Both the position numbers and the translations under genes were made by a program. A stretch of 64,000 nucleotides of DNA, from assembly GCA_034359265.1 (NCBI GenBank), contig CP136890.1, positions 80,005,501 through 80,069,500 of the forward strand, read 5' to 3'. Positions 12,190 to 23,342 of the stretch are shown here, piece after piece (the first letter of the stretch is position 1; every line of letters begins with the position of its first letter). The notes under the pieces are model-generated. The model worked only from the letters and a program-made list of their open reading frames with translations, did not search any database and was not told the DNA's origin. The stretch comes from Canna indica. Its lineage: Eukaryota > Streptophyta > Magnoliopsida > Zingiberales > Cannaceae.

Positions 12190-13253
12190 TTATTCTTGTG
12201 TAAATGAAAGCTCACCAAATATAAATCTTACCTCATTGTCATTTGCCATCAAGCAAATATTTGCCTCTTCACTCTTGGAGTCTTCTTCACTTGATGAGGG
12301 CTCGCTTTCATCCCATGAAGCCATCATTGCCTTCTTCTTCTTCTTCTTCTTCTTCTTCTTGTATTTGTCCTTTTTGTGAGGATTAAAGGTGGAAGCCATC
12401 TTGAGAAGTGGGCAATCCTTCCTTAGATGCCCGGTTTTATTGCAATTAAAGCATGTGTAGCCTCCTCTTCCCTTTCTCATGCCTCCTCTCATGAAGCTCA
12501 TGAATCTTCTCACCAACATTGCCATTTCTTCAAAGTCGTCCGTCTCTTCCTCGGATGATGAGGATTCTTCACCCTGGTGAGATGCTTTTAAGGCAATGGT
12601 CTTGCCTTTGGGAGCATCTTCCTCCTTGTATTGCTTCATATGAGTCTCATGTATCATGAGAGACCCAATGAGCTCGGTGATCTTCAAGGTGCTCATATCC
12701 TTTGCTTCCATGATTGCAATGACCTTGGGCTCCCAGCTTTTGGAAGGGAACGAATGAGCTTTCTTACCTTCTCCTCTTCCCTTATCTCTCTACCAAGATT
12801 AGCTAATCCATTTGTAATATTTTGAAATCGAGCATACATAGCACCAATAGATTCATGCAATAACATTTTGAACATTTCATAATCATGCAAGAGTAGGTTT
12901 ATCTTAGACTCCTTAACTTGTGAAGTATCTTCATGTATAGTCTCTAAGACTTTCCAAATTTCATATGCAGACTTACAAGTAGAAATTCTATTGAACTCAT
13001 TAATTGATAGGCCACAATATAATGCATTGACAGCCTTTGCATTTGCATTAAAGAATTTAATCTCTTCTTGGTCCCACTCATCCATATCCTTAGTTGGTTG
13101 CTTATACTCTACTTGTATCATTCTCCATACATCCATGCCTAGTGATTGTACGAAGCCATTCATACGTATCTTCCAATAGGCATAGTTGTTTCCATCGAAC
13201 AATGGTGGAGTATGAGTAGAGGACCCTTGAGCTAGTTGGACTTCACGAGTCAT
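12190..13253 (-). pseudogene. Copia A gag
   Basis: Two overlapping open blocks (13253-12693 and 12711-12190) give a UBN2-type gag. The start is MTREVQLAQGSS with the FDGNNYAYWKIRM motif, then comes LLHDYEMFKML, and a CCHC zinc knuckle (CFNCNKTGHLRKDC) at about 12448-12410. A frameshift near 12700 separates the halves. A run of lysines comes from a CTT microsatellite at 12331-12360. The ATG lies 44 bases downstream of the primer-binding site, as expected for gag. Confidence 0.9.
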
Positions 13254-13296
13254 TCTAACTTGTAGAGTAGATGGTTAAATCTAATCCTACGGCCTT

Positions 13297-13308
13297 GCTC
13301 TGATACCA
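13297..13308 (-). promoter_or_regulatory. Primer-binding site of copia A (initiator Met tRNA)
   Basis: On the minus strand this reads TGGTATCAGAGC, complementary to the 3' end of plant initiator methionine tRNA, two bases after the 5' LTR end. Confidence 0.92.
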
Positions 13309-13310
13309 AT

Positions 13311-14637
13311 TGTTGAGTGAAATCCCACAATAGAAGGGGGGTGAATAGTGTTGGGTTAATTTACCAATTTACTTCAATTTCTTTTTTACTAAATTCCAAC
13401 TTAAATCAAATGTAAGTGCAACTAAATGATGTTCGTTAGCAATTATGAAATACAAGTATAGGCAAATACACAAGGCAATGCAAACACACGAAAGTATAGT
13501 GGTTCGGCCAACCGCCTACTCCACTACCTTGGCTCCACACCAAGGATTTCTAACCAAATTCTTTATAGATTTTGTGTTTCCCTTTGAATACAATCGAGGA
13601 CTCGATTCTCAACCATTTGAGAACTCCTCAAACCTATTCACCTAGGCAAAACACAATTCTACAAAGTAAACCCTAAGTGTTTACACTAGAACACCTAGCA
13701 AGCTAATCAATGAAAACAAGTTCAAATTACAATTAAAATTATAATGAAAAGAGCTAAAGAATAAACCAAGACTAAGTGCTCTTTTCCAAACCTTCAATGC
13801 CTCCAACTCGCCAAGATGTTGAGTTCGAATCGAAGTCGGAGTTTGAGGAAAGATGAGCGCTTGAGAAGTTGTTGATCGGAGAAGTGAGCGCAAGCCAATC
13901 AAGCTCTAGAAGGCACAAATCACTCTTTGAAAGCTTATCTCAGTTGTTAAGAGAGATTAATGAAGGTTGGTGAGGGATATTTATAACCCCTCCACAGAAC
14001 GGCTCTTCAAAGGGCATTTTTTCGCCCATTGGAGGCTGACCAGTCGATCGATAGATTGATCACCCAGCAACCGTTGGCATTCTGCCCTTCTGCCGCTCTG
14101 TTCGGTCGACCGGATGGTCGATCGACTTGATCGCGTTTTAGCTTCTTTGCTGTTCGATCGACTGAAGTGGACATTGCCAATTTTGGCCTCGTTCGATCAA
14201 TCGATCGATCAACCGAAGTACCCACTGCCAATTTTTTGGCATTGTTCGATCGACCGACTGGTCGATCGAAATGGCTACTGTCATTTTTCTGCCTTGTTCG
14301 GTCGACCGACCGGTCGACCGAACCTGGGCTGAGGCTGATTTTTTCATTTTCTTTATTACATGTTTTTTCATGAGTTTTGTTACCAAGTTTTAACTTGGAT
14401 AACTTTACAAATAGGCTTGGGATGAGATCCTAGGGATATATTACAAGGTATCTATTTAACCTACATCCGAGCCTTTCTTGACGATCTTTTCTTTCGTATC
14501 TCCGAGCGAAGTTTGCAGAAGTTCGCGTGCTTTTCGCAACCTCAACCTGAACTCAAAACTTCACACATATATTAAATACTTGTTTGTTATCATCAAAATG
14601 AAGATCGAAGCCTAAGGAGGGAACCCTTAAGCCAACA
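13311..14637 (-). repeat. 5' LTR of copia A
   Basis: The LTR is bounded by TGTTG and CAACA and lies immediately next to the primer-binding site. It is 1,327 bp and similar along its length to the solo LTR at 20537-21761. Its central part holds a palindromic GATC/GGTC array, listed separately. Neighbouring RT sequence of copia B starts at 14638. Confidence 0.9.
14100..14332. repeat. Palindromic TCGATCGA/TCGACCGA array inside the copia A LTR
   Basis: Blocks beginning GTTCGATCG or GTTCGGTCG start near 14100, 14152, 14191, 14244 and 14296, mostly about 52 bp apart. Each carries nested palindromes such as GTCGACCGACCGGTCGAC. Spacers repeat words such as CTGCCAATTTT. The same architecture is present in the related solo LTR. 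Confidence 0.8.
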
Positions 14638-15653
14638 CTCATATATCTTGACAAAAGACTGACACTCTGTAGAATATCTGGCCTAGTGTTGGTCAAATAT
14701 AACAAGCAACCAATCCGGCCCCGATAGTCAAAGTCACTAGTTTTCATCTCACTGTCATCTGATATCAAATTGAGATTGGGAACCAAAGGAGTCCGAACTA
14801 GGTTACAGTTTAGCATACCAAACCTCTCTAGAATTTCTGAGGTGTACTTCTTCTGTGAAACAAAAATACTATCATCATTTTGTTCTACCTCAATTCCCAA
14901 AAAGAAGTTCAGCATACCCAAATTAGTCATTTCAAAAACCTTTCCCATTTCAGACTTGAAGTCTAAACTGATTCCTTCATCACCGCCACAAATTAGCAAA
15001 TCATCTACGTAAACAAGAACAATAAGAACTTGACTCTCATGTTTAACACAAAGAGTATGCTCATTTTTGCTTCGTTCAAATCCTTCAGAAATAAAGTAAG
15101 CATCTAACTTATCATACCAAGCTCGCGGAGCTTGTTTCAAGCCATACAATGTCTTATTCAGTTTGTATACTTTGTTCTCATTTCCTTCAATGATGTAACC
15201 TTCAAGTTGATTCACAAAAACATCCTCTTTGAGTTCTCTATTCAAGAATGTTGATTTAACGTCCATCTAATAAATCTGCCAACTCTTCAATGCAGCTACA
15301 GCCTTCAAACACCTGACTGTGTCCATATGAGCTACTAGAGCAAAGGTCTCATCAAAATCACTACCTTCTTTTTGTATGTAATCAAGAACCACCAGTCGGG
15401 CTTTGCATTTATTGAGGCTTCCATCTGCATTCAATTTGATTTTATAAACCCACTTAAGTCTAATAGGTTCTTTATTTGATGGTAGATCTATTAGAGACCA
15501 AGTTTGATGTGCTTCAATTGAGTCCATTTCTTGATCCATATCTTGTTTCCAAACTGAAAATTTCACTGCTTCTTTAAAGTTTTTAGGTGCAGCTAACTCA
15601 GCAAGCTGACATATCTCAATCCTTCCATAGATCTCACTCAAACTGCGAAATCC
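14638..15653 (-). pseudogene. Copia B reverse transcriptase fragment
   Basis: The segment translates from FRSLSEIYGR through WVYKIKLNADGS, MDVKSTFLN, KTLYGLKQAPRAWYDKL, the catalytic loop VYVDDLLICGG and NFFLGIEVEQ to TNTRPDILQSV and LLSRYMS, where copia A begins. Two open blocks share one frame, separated by a stop next to 15266. RNase H is absent because the element is interrupted. It continues at 40544 on the far side of CACTA-1. Confidence 0.9.
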
Positions 15654-15656
15654 TCT

Positions 15657-16380
15657 CACTACTAGAATTGTCCTTGTCACCGACGGCTAAGGCCGTGGCT
15701 GAACCATCGGTGAAAACTATCACGAATGGCGGGAGTCGTGGCAAAAGGCTGTCACTGATGTGTGTGTCTCAGATAAGTTATGACGGCCAACCTCTGTCGT
15801 CACAAGTAATCATCAACGACAGCCGCGCGCGCTGTCGTTGTCTTAAACACATCAGTGACGACCCTCGACGGCTGTCACTGCTTTAAATAAATCAGCCACG
15901 ATTGTGAGCCGTCGGTGATATTATTAGCAATCGTGATATTTGGTGCTGCCCAGGCCATCAGCCATTTACGATATGCTTTCTGCCATGTCGTAGTGACGGG
16001 CGACCGTGGCTGAAGTTATATCCTGTAACTGAAAAAAAATATTTAAAAATTCCTGTATATACAATGATATCATCAATCACATATTACAACTATACATTTT
16101 CAATCACATATTACAACCACAAAACCTCATACACATACATTTTCAATCAACCATACAAGTTTTACTTAAATATCATCAATCTAAGCATTAAACCGGAGGC
16201 AAACAAGTATCAAAATATCATATCTATACAACTATAAGTATATAAACAACTATAAGCCTCAAACTAGAGACAAACAAGTATCAAAATATGAAATGTAAAG
16301 TATAAACATCTATCAATTATCTATGCCTCAAACGGAGGCTAACAAGTATCAAAATATAATCAAAATACAATAACCAAAAT
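15657..16380 (-). repeat. CACTA-1 3' terminal region with subterminal repeats
   Basis: The first 360 bp or so are dense in variants of CGACGGCT, GCCGTCGGTGA and GCCGTGGCTGA in both orientations, typical CACTA subterminal transposase-binding repeats. The stretch 16030-16380 is AT-rich with repeats of TACAACTATA and AACAAGTATCAAAATAT. No gene is visible. Confidence 0.8.
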
Positions 16381-16383
16381 CTC

Positions 16384-17397
16384 ATGATTGCGGTGCAGGC
16401 GGTGGAGTCGACAGTGACTGGGTCGAGGAGGACTACGGCTACGACATCATCGGTAGAAGGCCCAAGTGAGGAGGGCATGCATGTTCTGCATCGTCTGTCT
16501 CAACTCGTCATTCGACACTTGCATCAGGAGGGCGTTGGACGGTGCCATCCTCCGCAACTCGCATCTTACATTAGAAAACAAATACATTAGTATCATTATA
16601 CATAATATATAATATTTTAATTAAAAGTAATAAAATTATACATATCATACGACGTTCATGCACCGCAAAAGACACAGAGCCACCATTGAAGCAGCCCATT
16701 GTAGCGAGCGCGGGCAACGCACTCCCACGCACTCTCTACAAAAGGAGTCTGATCCTTTGGCCATGTATAATGAGCCTGCAAAAAAATAAATTTATTATTA
16801 CCGGTTGATATTTAACATTAATATTAATTTAAAATATATTTACCAAGAACCCTAGCCATAGTAAATCCATATGCTCACGGGGCACATGAGACCATGTAGG
16901 ACACACCTCGTGCATAAACTTTCAGATCATCCCCGCTATCGTGCGTGGGACGTCCTCCTGCACAAATATAGTACAATAATATAATATATTGAATTATTAA
17001 TCAATTATAAGGGATAATTAATGCATCTACTTACCTTGTACTACGCACACTAACCGATCTGCATGACTCTCCCTCGGTTGGCGGAGGGAGAATTTTGTTT
17101 GGCCCTCGTGGCCTACGTCTCGAAGTCGACGGGCCTGGATCGTTTGAAGGGATGGTGGCTGGAGATGAAGGGATGGTGGCCAAATCAATTGGGGGAATGG
17201 TGGACGGATCAGGTGGGGGAATGGTGGCCGGATCAGGTGGGGGGATGGTGGCCGGAGGTGGGGGGATGGTGGTCGAAGGCGAAGGGTCAGTGGGTACAGG
17301 GGTGACAGGTGGTAATCGTCGGGGGGTAGTCCTACGAGGAATGCCTCCTCGGGCACGCACTTCTCGAACCATAACTGTCAAATATGAATATAATTAG
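16384..17397 (-). pseudogene. CACTA-1 second gene (Transposase_24/TNP1-like), multi-exon, degenerate
   Basis: It matches the second genes of CACTA-2 and CACTA-3 in order and content. Exon 1 (17381-17031) encodes a basic start, an 8-residue proline-rich repeat (ATIPPPDP) and SRRRPRGPNK. Exon 2 near 16960-16842 reads HEVCPTWSHVPREHMDLLW. Exon 3 near 16779-16640 reads AHYTWPKDQTPFVESAWE. A short last part lies at about 16580-16384. The later conserved exons present in CACTA-2 are mostly missing. The role of such proteins (DNA binding with the main transposase) is known for the family but not shown here. Confidence 0.75.
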
Positions 17398-19679
17398 TAT
17401 ATATATAATAGATTAATAGATATATTTAATAATTGAATATATACTTCACATTTATAATTATTCGTCATCGTCAGTATCATCATCCGTGTAATACTCTTCT
17501 TCTTGTTCTTTTGTATCGGAATCTTCAAATTCTTTTTCTTCTTCTCCCTCATCATCATTCTGTCCTTCTTCCTCAAGACAGTTTTCGTTGTCATCAACAT
17601 ATTCTACTTCCAATTGAACTAATTCTGTGTCATTATTCTCGAGTATTTGACTAACTCGCTCCACTTCAGCAGGATCCTCTTCTTGATAGAATTCATCTAT
17701 TGGCTCATTCTCTCCAACTATCGGGTCAATTTTTTTCTCTAGCTTTAGTCTTACAGACTACACGCCAATCTGCCCTATCTTTCTTTCGAGATGGATACTG
17801 CATATAATATACTTGTTCAGCTTGAGATGCCAATATAAATGTCTCATTTGAAGCCAATTTTGATTTATAATTGACCCCGACAAGTTTATACTTTGGATGA
17901 ACTCTCATGCCCCTATCGCTTGTATTGAATCACTGACTTTTAAAAAGGGCAACTGATTTCCATCCGAAAAATTACAATTCTATGACTTCTTCCAACAGTC
18001 CATAAAAGTCAACATTACATTGAGCGTATGTCGTCCCTTTGATGTAGACATCGGCATTTATAGTCTTCTTTATAGATGAATATTCAAGTGTGTGAAATTT
18101 ATATCCATTAACAAAATAACCGTTATAACACTATACAAGTCGTGTCGGTCCGCTAGCAAACTCAAAGATTTGGTTATCTATTTCACCTCTGTGTTCTGTA
18201 TAGTAAGCTTGAAACCAATTAGGGAACTCATGATTGCATAATCTCTCTAATTCCTCATCGCTGTAGATTGAGTATTTTGTCACCATCTCGACGTCAAATA
18301 TTTCAATGAACTTTTCAATCTCTGGACAGTTTAGTAAAATATACAAGTAGGCCAAATGGTACTCTTCATCGTTTAAGAATGGAGACGAACGAAAACCCAA
18401 AGCACGATCAGGGTAACAAAATATATTTAAATAATCATCTGATGACTGAGATCCCTCGTCTAATGGCCGAGCTTACCCGTCGTCATTCCGTGGAAGACGA
18501 TTAAGTTTTGTCTTGATGGTTGAATTCAAAATGTTGAAATTTCTTGAATTATATATGCTTCTGATATGGAACCTTCAACTGCAACTGTGTTCTTTACTTT
18601 TTTCTTCAGACGATTCATGTATTTTTCAAATAAATACATCCACCGGTATTGAACAGGCCACCAACTCATGCCTCGTATGCCAAGTATATCGGTAGATGCT
18701 CCATCGAGTCAAAAAATACAGGAGGGAAAAATTGCTCCAGCTTGCATATGTTTTCAACAATGTTATTTTCAAGAGCTGACATATCTTCGACTCGAAGGAC
18801 ATTTGCACAAATGTTTCTGAAAAATATACCTAATTCTGTCAACAAACCCCAAATCTTATCATGTAGATATCTCGAAAAGCGATCGGAAGCAATCTCTGCA
18901 AGCTCTTCATCTTCGATATTTTGCCTCCATTGACGTTCACACATCAAGATAAGTTTGAGGCATATCTATTGGGTAATCTGAGTTCTTTGATCCATTGATA
19001 CATATCTTTCATCTGTTGTTTATTTAACACATACAATGCCTTTGGCTTATGAAGTCGTCCGTTGACCTCTTGCAACTCTAACTCAGGCCTCTTACAAAGT
19101 ATTTTCACATCATGTCAAGCATTCACATTATCTTTAGTTTTCCCAAAAATATCCATCACAGTGTTAAAAATATTATCAAACATATTTTTTTAATGTGCAT
19201 AACGTCTAAATTATATTGAATCAGTAATGAACTCCAATACGGCAATTCCCAAAAGATACTTTTTTCACCCAGTTATGTGTTTGACCAAAGCTTAAAATTC
19301 TTACATTCTGACCAATTAAAAGTAATCTCTGGAAGCAATTCAACACGTTCTCACATCTGTTCACCAGATAATATCGGTGGTGGCTCATCTCTTTCGACTC
19401 TACCCTTGGTAAATTTGTCACGATTCCTTCGATACTGATGGTTAGACGGTACGAACCGGCGATGATAATCAAAGAAGTAAATTTTTTGACCATTCTCAAG
19501 ACTGAAGGCTTTTGAGTGTTCCATGCAATACGGACAAGAGAGTCGCCCATGCGTGCTCCAACCAGACAACATGCCATAGGTCGGGAAATCATTGCTTGTC
19601 CACAGTATAGCAGCACGTAAAGTGAAGTTTTACTTTCAGTGATAATCATATGTGACAACTCTCTCAGCCAAAAATATCC

Positions 19680-20432
19680 CCTTTAAGGTGCTTCGGTATT
19701 TTCCACTCACACCGAGGCTTTAAAGGTTATTCATGTTGGAAAAGACTATCCCCTATATGAGTTGGCATGTAAGAAGTCGTGACGATACAGTAATGACTCA
19801 AATATCCAATAGTAAAGCATGGAAACATTTGGATAGATGCTATCCTATATACGTCTATTTCTATCCGAGGATCCCTAGGACCCGGAATAATCATTGAAAG
19901 ATAGATAAATTCATCTTTTATATACATTGAGGGCGACAAATTATAAACTGTTAGTAGCACTGGCCATACTGAATACGGAGTTGCCGAATTACCAAACGAA
20001 TTAAAATCATCCATGCACAATCCCAACCTGATATTTCTAGTATCCCTAGCAAATGAAGGATAACATCTATCCAAATATTTCCATGCTTCACTATTGGATG
20101 GATGAGTCATTACTGTATCGTCACGACTTCTTACATGCCAAGTCATATAGGGGATAGTCTTTTCCAACATGAATAACCTTTATTTCTAATACGGAGTTGC
20201 CGAATTACCTAACGAATTAAAATCATCCATGCACAATCCCAACCTGATATTTCTAGTATCCCTAGCAAATGAAGGATAACATCTATCCAAATATTTCCAT
20301 GCTTCACTATTGGATGGATGAGTCATTACTGTATCGTCACGACTTCTTACATGCCAAGTCATATAGGGGATAGTCTTTTCCAACATGAATAACCTTTAAA
20401 GCCTCGGTGTGAGTGGAAAATACCGAAGCACC
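19680..20432. repeat. Inverted and direct duplication of a transposase segment in CACTA-1
   Basis: The transposase segment around MLEKTIPYMTWHVRSRDD is present three times. One copy is on the plus strand (about 19680-19846). Two are on the minus strand in direct orientation, about 216 bp apart (starting near 19973 and 20189). The plus copy and the outer minus copy (about 20262-20432) form an inverted repeat of about 165 bp with only a handful of mismatches. The insert replaces transposase sequence downstream of LSMIIPGPRD. Confidence 0.88.
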
Positions 20433-20536
20433 TTAAAGGGAATATTTTTTTGTCAGACTGATTTTTCTCCTTGTAACAAGGATGTTCACGTACCAGGCAT
20501 TGCTCCAACTGTGCATTTTTTTTATAATATAAAATG

Positions 20537-21761
20537 TTTTGAACGAATACCCACCCTAGAAGGGGGGGGTTTGAATAGTGTTGGGTAAATTTTAACTTCT
20601 ATTCGATTTCTAACGCAACCAAATTAATCGTGCAACTAAATTACGATGTTTGACAAGTATAAATAGCAAGGTATATCAAATGAGAAACACAATGCAAACA
20701 CAAGCAATTAGAGTGGTTCGGCCAACCGCCTACTCCACTACCTTGACTCCACACCAAGAATTTCTAACCAACACTTTATAGACTATGTGTTTCTCTTTGA
20801 ATACAACCAAGGCATTCCTTCTCAACCCTTTGAGAATGCCTCGAACCTATTCACCTAGGCAAAACACAATTCTACAAAGCAAACCCTAAGTGTTTACACT
20901 AGCACACCTAGCAAGCTAACAATGAAGAAACGAGTTCAAATAATAAGTAAAATTACAATGAAAAGAGCTATAGAGTAAACCACAACTAAGAGCTCTTTTC
21001 CAAGCCTTCAACGCCTCAAACTCCACAAGATGTTGAGGTCGAATCGAAGCCGGAGTCGAGGGAAGATGAGCGCTTGAGAGAAATCATCGATCGGAGAAGC
21101 AAGCATGAGCAAATCAACTTTGGAAGGCTTAAATCACACTTAGGAAGCTTTAGAGACTTGTTAGAAGGCCTTAATGAAGGTTGGTGAAGGGTATTTATAC
21201 CCCCTCACTCGGCAGTTCATTTCAACGGGCATTTTTCTACCCATTGGATGTCGTCCGATCGATGGCCGGTCGATCGTCGATCGACCGACTGATCGACCGC
21301 CCAGTGACCGCAGGGCTACTGTCACTTTCTGGCCACATTCGGTCGATCGAATTGGATACTGCCAATTTCTTATTTTGCCCGATCGACCGACCGGTCGACC
21401 GAATTGGCCACTGCAAATTTTTTGCTTTGTTTAGTCGACCGACCGGTCGATCGAACTTGGGCTAAGGCTATTTTTTTCAGCCATCTTCTTGCGCGCTTCA
21501 TCTTCAGGTTTCGTTACCAAGTTTTGACTTGGATAACATTATAATTCCTAGAGACATATTACATAAAATCTAATCCTAACTCTAGATTTTTCTACTCGCT
21601 CATTTTCGAAGCCATTTTTGCAAATTTTTATATTTCACCGAACGAACTTCGCGCGCGTATTGTAGCCTCAACCTGAACTCAAAACTTTACAAATATATTA
21701 AGTTCTTGTTTGTTATCATCGAAATAGAGATCAAGGCCTAAGGAGAACCCTTGGGCCAACA
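20537..21761 (-). mobile_element. Solo LTR of a copia A-related element in CACTA-1 transposase
   Basis: This 1,225-bp sequence aligns along its length with the copia A LTR and has no internal region. It is flanked by perfect 5-bp duplications AAATG at 20532-20536 and 21762-21766. The right end keeps CAACA; the left end reads TTTTG where the relative has TGTTG, so the TG has decayed. It interrupts the transposase between codons of NNCI and LYY. Solo LTRs arise by recombination between the two LTRs of a full element. Confidence 0.93.
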
Positions 21762-22311
21762 AAATGCAGTTATTTGGGCACGCGTGTATCTTTTCGTACC
21801 CAAGCCCCAATTTCCTCATCAACTTTTTTTTCTTATTAAAAGTTGCTCAAACTTGTTATCTGGACGTAGCATACCATTGATAAAGCCTTCAATCTGATCA
21901 AACGCAACCCCGCTGATATTATAATCGGACTTGATGTTTAGGAGTTGCATCATTGCCGAAAATCTTGTATATTTAGGACAATTCTCACACAAAGGTTCAT
22001 CAGCAGCTTTCAACATCTCTTAAAATTCTGCAGTCCCCTGCTTATTCGGCAATTTAATCTGTATTGCACGTTGTTCTTCAGTGACTTCAACTATCATAGT
22101 ATCTGATAGTTGTACCATCTTAGTTACTGACTCAACATTATCATTTATATGGAATTGTCCGCCAAGACTATCCAGAATCATTGTTCTATAAGGATTAGGT
22201 GGATTGGAAGAAGAAACAACCACGGTAGAAGATTCACCATGAGTTTGGACAACATGATTGCTCGATGTGCCGACTTGACGTGACTCCCCGTGACAATTCC
22301 ATACAAAATAT

Positions 22312-22460
22312 CACTACTAGAAATTGTTTCTTCAGCAACGGTCATCAGCAACGACCGATCAAGCCGTTGATATTTGCAACGGGGTTCTTACGGCCGCTCA
22401 AGCTATCAACAATGGCGTTTTAACGGTTGAGTGAGACGTTGCTGATAAGTTTATATACGG
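22312..22460 (+). repeat. CACTA-2 left terminal and subterminal repeats
   Basis: Short words related to CAGCAACGG/CCGTTGCTGA recur in both orientations from the terminus inward. The same vocabulary fills 28950-29308 at the other end. These are the expected transposase-binding repeats. Confidence 0.85.
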
Positions 22461-23340
22461 CACACGATCGCGCTTGCCCCCTTCTTCCTCTTCCTCTGCC
22501 CGCCGCCTGCTGCTCAAATTCGATGCCGCCGCCCCGTCCTCAACCTCCGGTTCCAACCGTCGCCTCCCGTTCGATTCAAGGTATTTCTCACCACCTCTGA
22601 CCCCCTATTTATTAGATCCGGCCGAAACCCTTAAAATAGGGTTTCGGCCGACCGCTGACGATCGCCGGCTGGTGGCCGTTGGTTTATCCAATGTTCGGAC
22701 AGTGGACTCCGGCGCCAGAAATTCTTATATAATATTATTTATATATTTTTTTAAAATTTTAAATTAATTATTTAATTAATTATTTAATTTGTTAGATTAA
22801 TTTTTAGGGTTTAGATTAATTTTTATAATTTTTAGATTAATTTAGTTAGATTAATATTATGTTTTAGATTAATAATTGTAGGTTAATTATTTAAGTTAGT
22901 TAAAATGTTGTAGATTAATATTAATTAATTAGTTAAAATGTTAATTAGTCGATTCGGAGTAGTTCTCAGTGGACTCGCGTTGGAATCGTCCACAACATTC
23001 TGCGCCGAAATCGTCAATTTTGGACTCGCACCGGAATCATCCACTTCGGACTCGCGGCAGAATCGTTCAATTCGGACTCCCGCCAGAATCGTCTAATTTG
23101 GACTCGTGTCGGAATTATCCACTATAGACTCGAACTGACTCGAAACATTTAGAAAATAATCATCCATCCGACGAGTTAATATGTTTCACGTACGCATCGA
23201 CGAATCTGTTTGGGGGTTGTATTTAGAAAATAATAATCGGATATGATTTAGCAAAACCTTAGATCTGTTTGGGGGTTGTATGTTCGTGTAAAAGAAGTAG
23301 ATGATCTTTTATATGACGTACAATCCTTGAATTATCCCTG
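22461..23340 (+). other. CACTA-2 leader: GC-rich segment, AT-rich segment and minisatellite
   Basis: The segment 22470-22700 is GC-rich and Ser/Pro/Arg-coding in one frame, without a recognisable domain. It may be a 5' leader exon of the transposase transcript. The segment 22725-22950 is AT-rich. No independent gene is supported. Confidence 0.5.
22971..23150 (+). repeat. 26-bp minisatellite in the CACTA-2 leader
   Basis: GGACTCG-type units start at 22971, 23022, 23048, 23074, 23100 and 23126, with a diverged unit near 22996, each followed by a GAATCGTCCA-like half. Two units of the same repeat, also 26 bp apart, occur in CACTA-1 near 39560-39605 on the opposite strand. Confidence 0.85.
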
Positions 23341-23342
23341 AT

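Larger units (their letters stand above)
8301..14637 (-). mobile_element. Copia A: degenerate Ty1/copia retrotransposon with 5' LTR only
   Basis: In minus-strand order the element shows a 5' LTR (14637-13311), a Met-tRNA primer site, gag with CCHC knuckles, protease, integrase, RT and RNase H. This is the Ty1/copia order of integrase before RT. The coding region is fragmented by many stops. The 3' LTR is missing. The copy ends at 8300 against a hAT terminus, so the remainder may lie left of the window or be deleted. The other edge (14637/14638) cuts the RT of copia B, so copia A inserted into copia B. Confidence 0.88.
17458..22308 (-). pseudogene. CACTA-1 transposase, middle and C-terminal parts, rearranged
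   Basis: Minus-strand order runs from a Ser-rich linker (22300-22020) through LNIKSDYNISG and KLGLGYEKIHAC, then past the solo LTR to the Transposase_21 core (MTHPSNSEAW, IRLGLCMDDFNSFG, LSGWSTHGRLSCPYC). After that come the DUF4218-like part (ICANVLRVEDM, FDSMEHLPIYLAYEA), the DUF4216-like part (RVHPKYKLVGVNYKSKL) and an acidic tail (17664-17458). It is broken by stops, frameshifts, a solo LTR and an internal inverted duplication. The N-terminus is displaced to 29309-29532 by CACTA-2. Confidence 0.9.

Noticed and set aside
14100..14332. CRISPR-like or origin-like array
   Set aside because: Repeats are palindromic, unequal in spacing and inside an LTR of a plant retroelement, with no unique spacers.
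14007..14386. Several open frames across the LTR palindromic array
   Set aside because: Both strands are open because the DNA is a short palindromic repeat. The peptides are repeats of DRSTD-like words with no meaning.
22474..22767. 97-codon frame in the CACTA-2 leader as a separate gene
   Set aside because: GC-rich Ser/Pro/Arg sequence without any motif, in the position of a transposase leader, and not conserved in CACTA-1 or CACTA-3.
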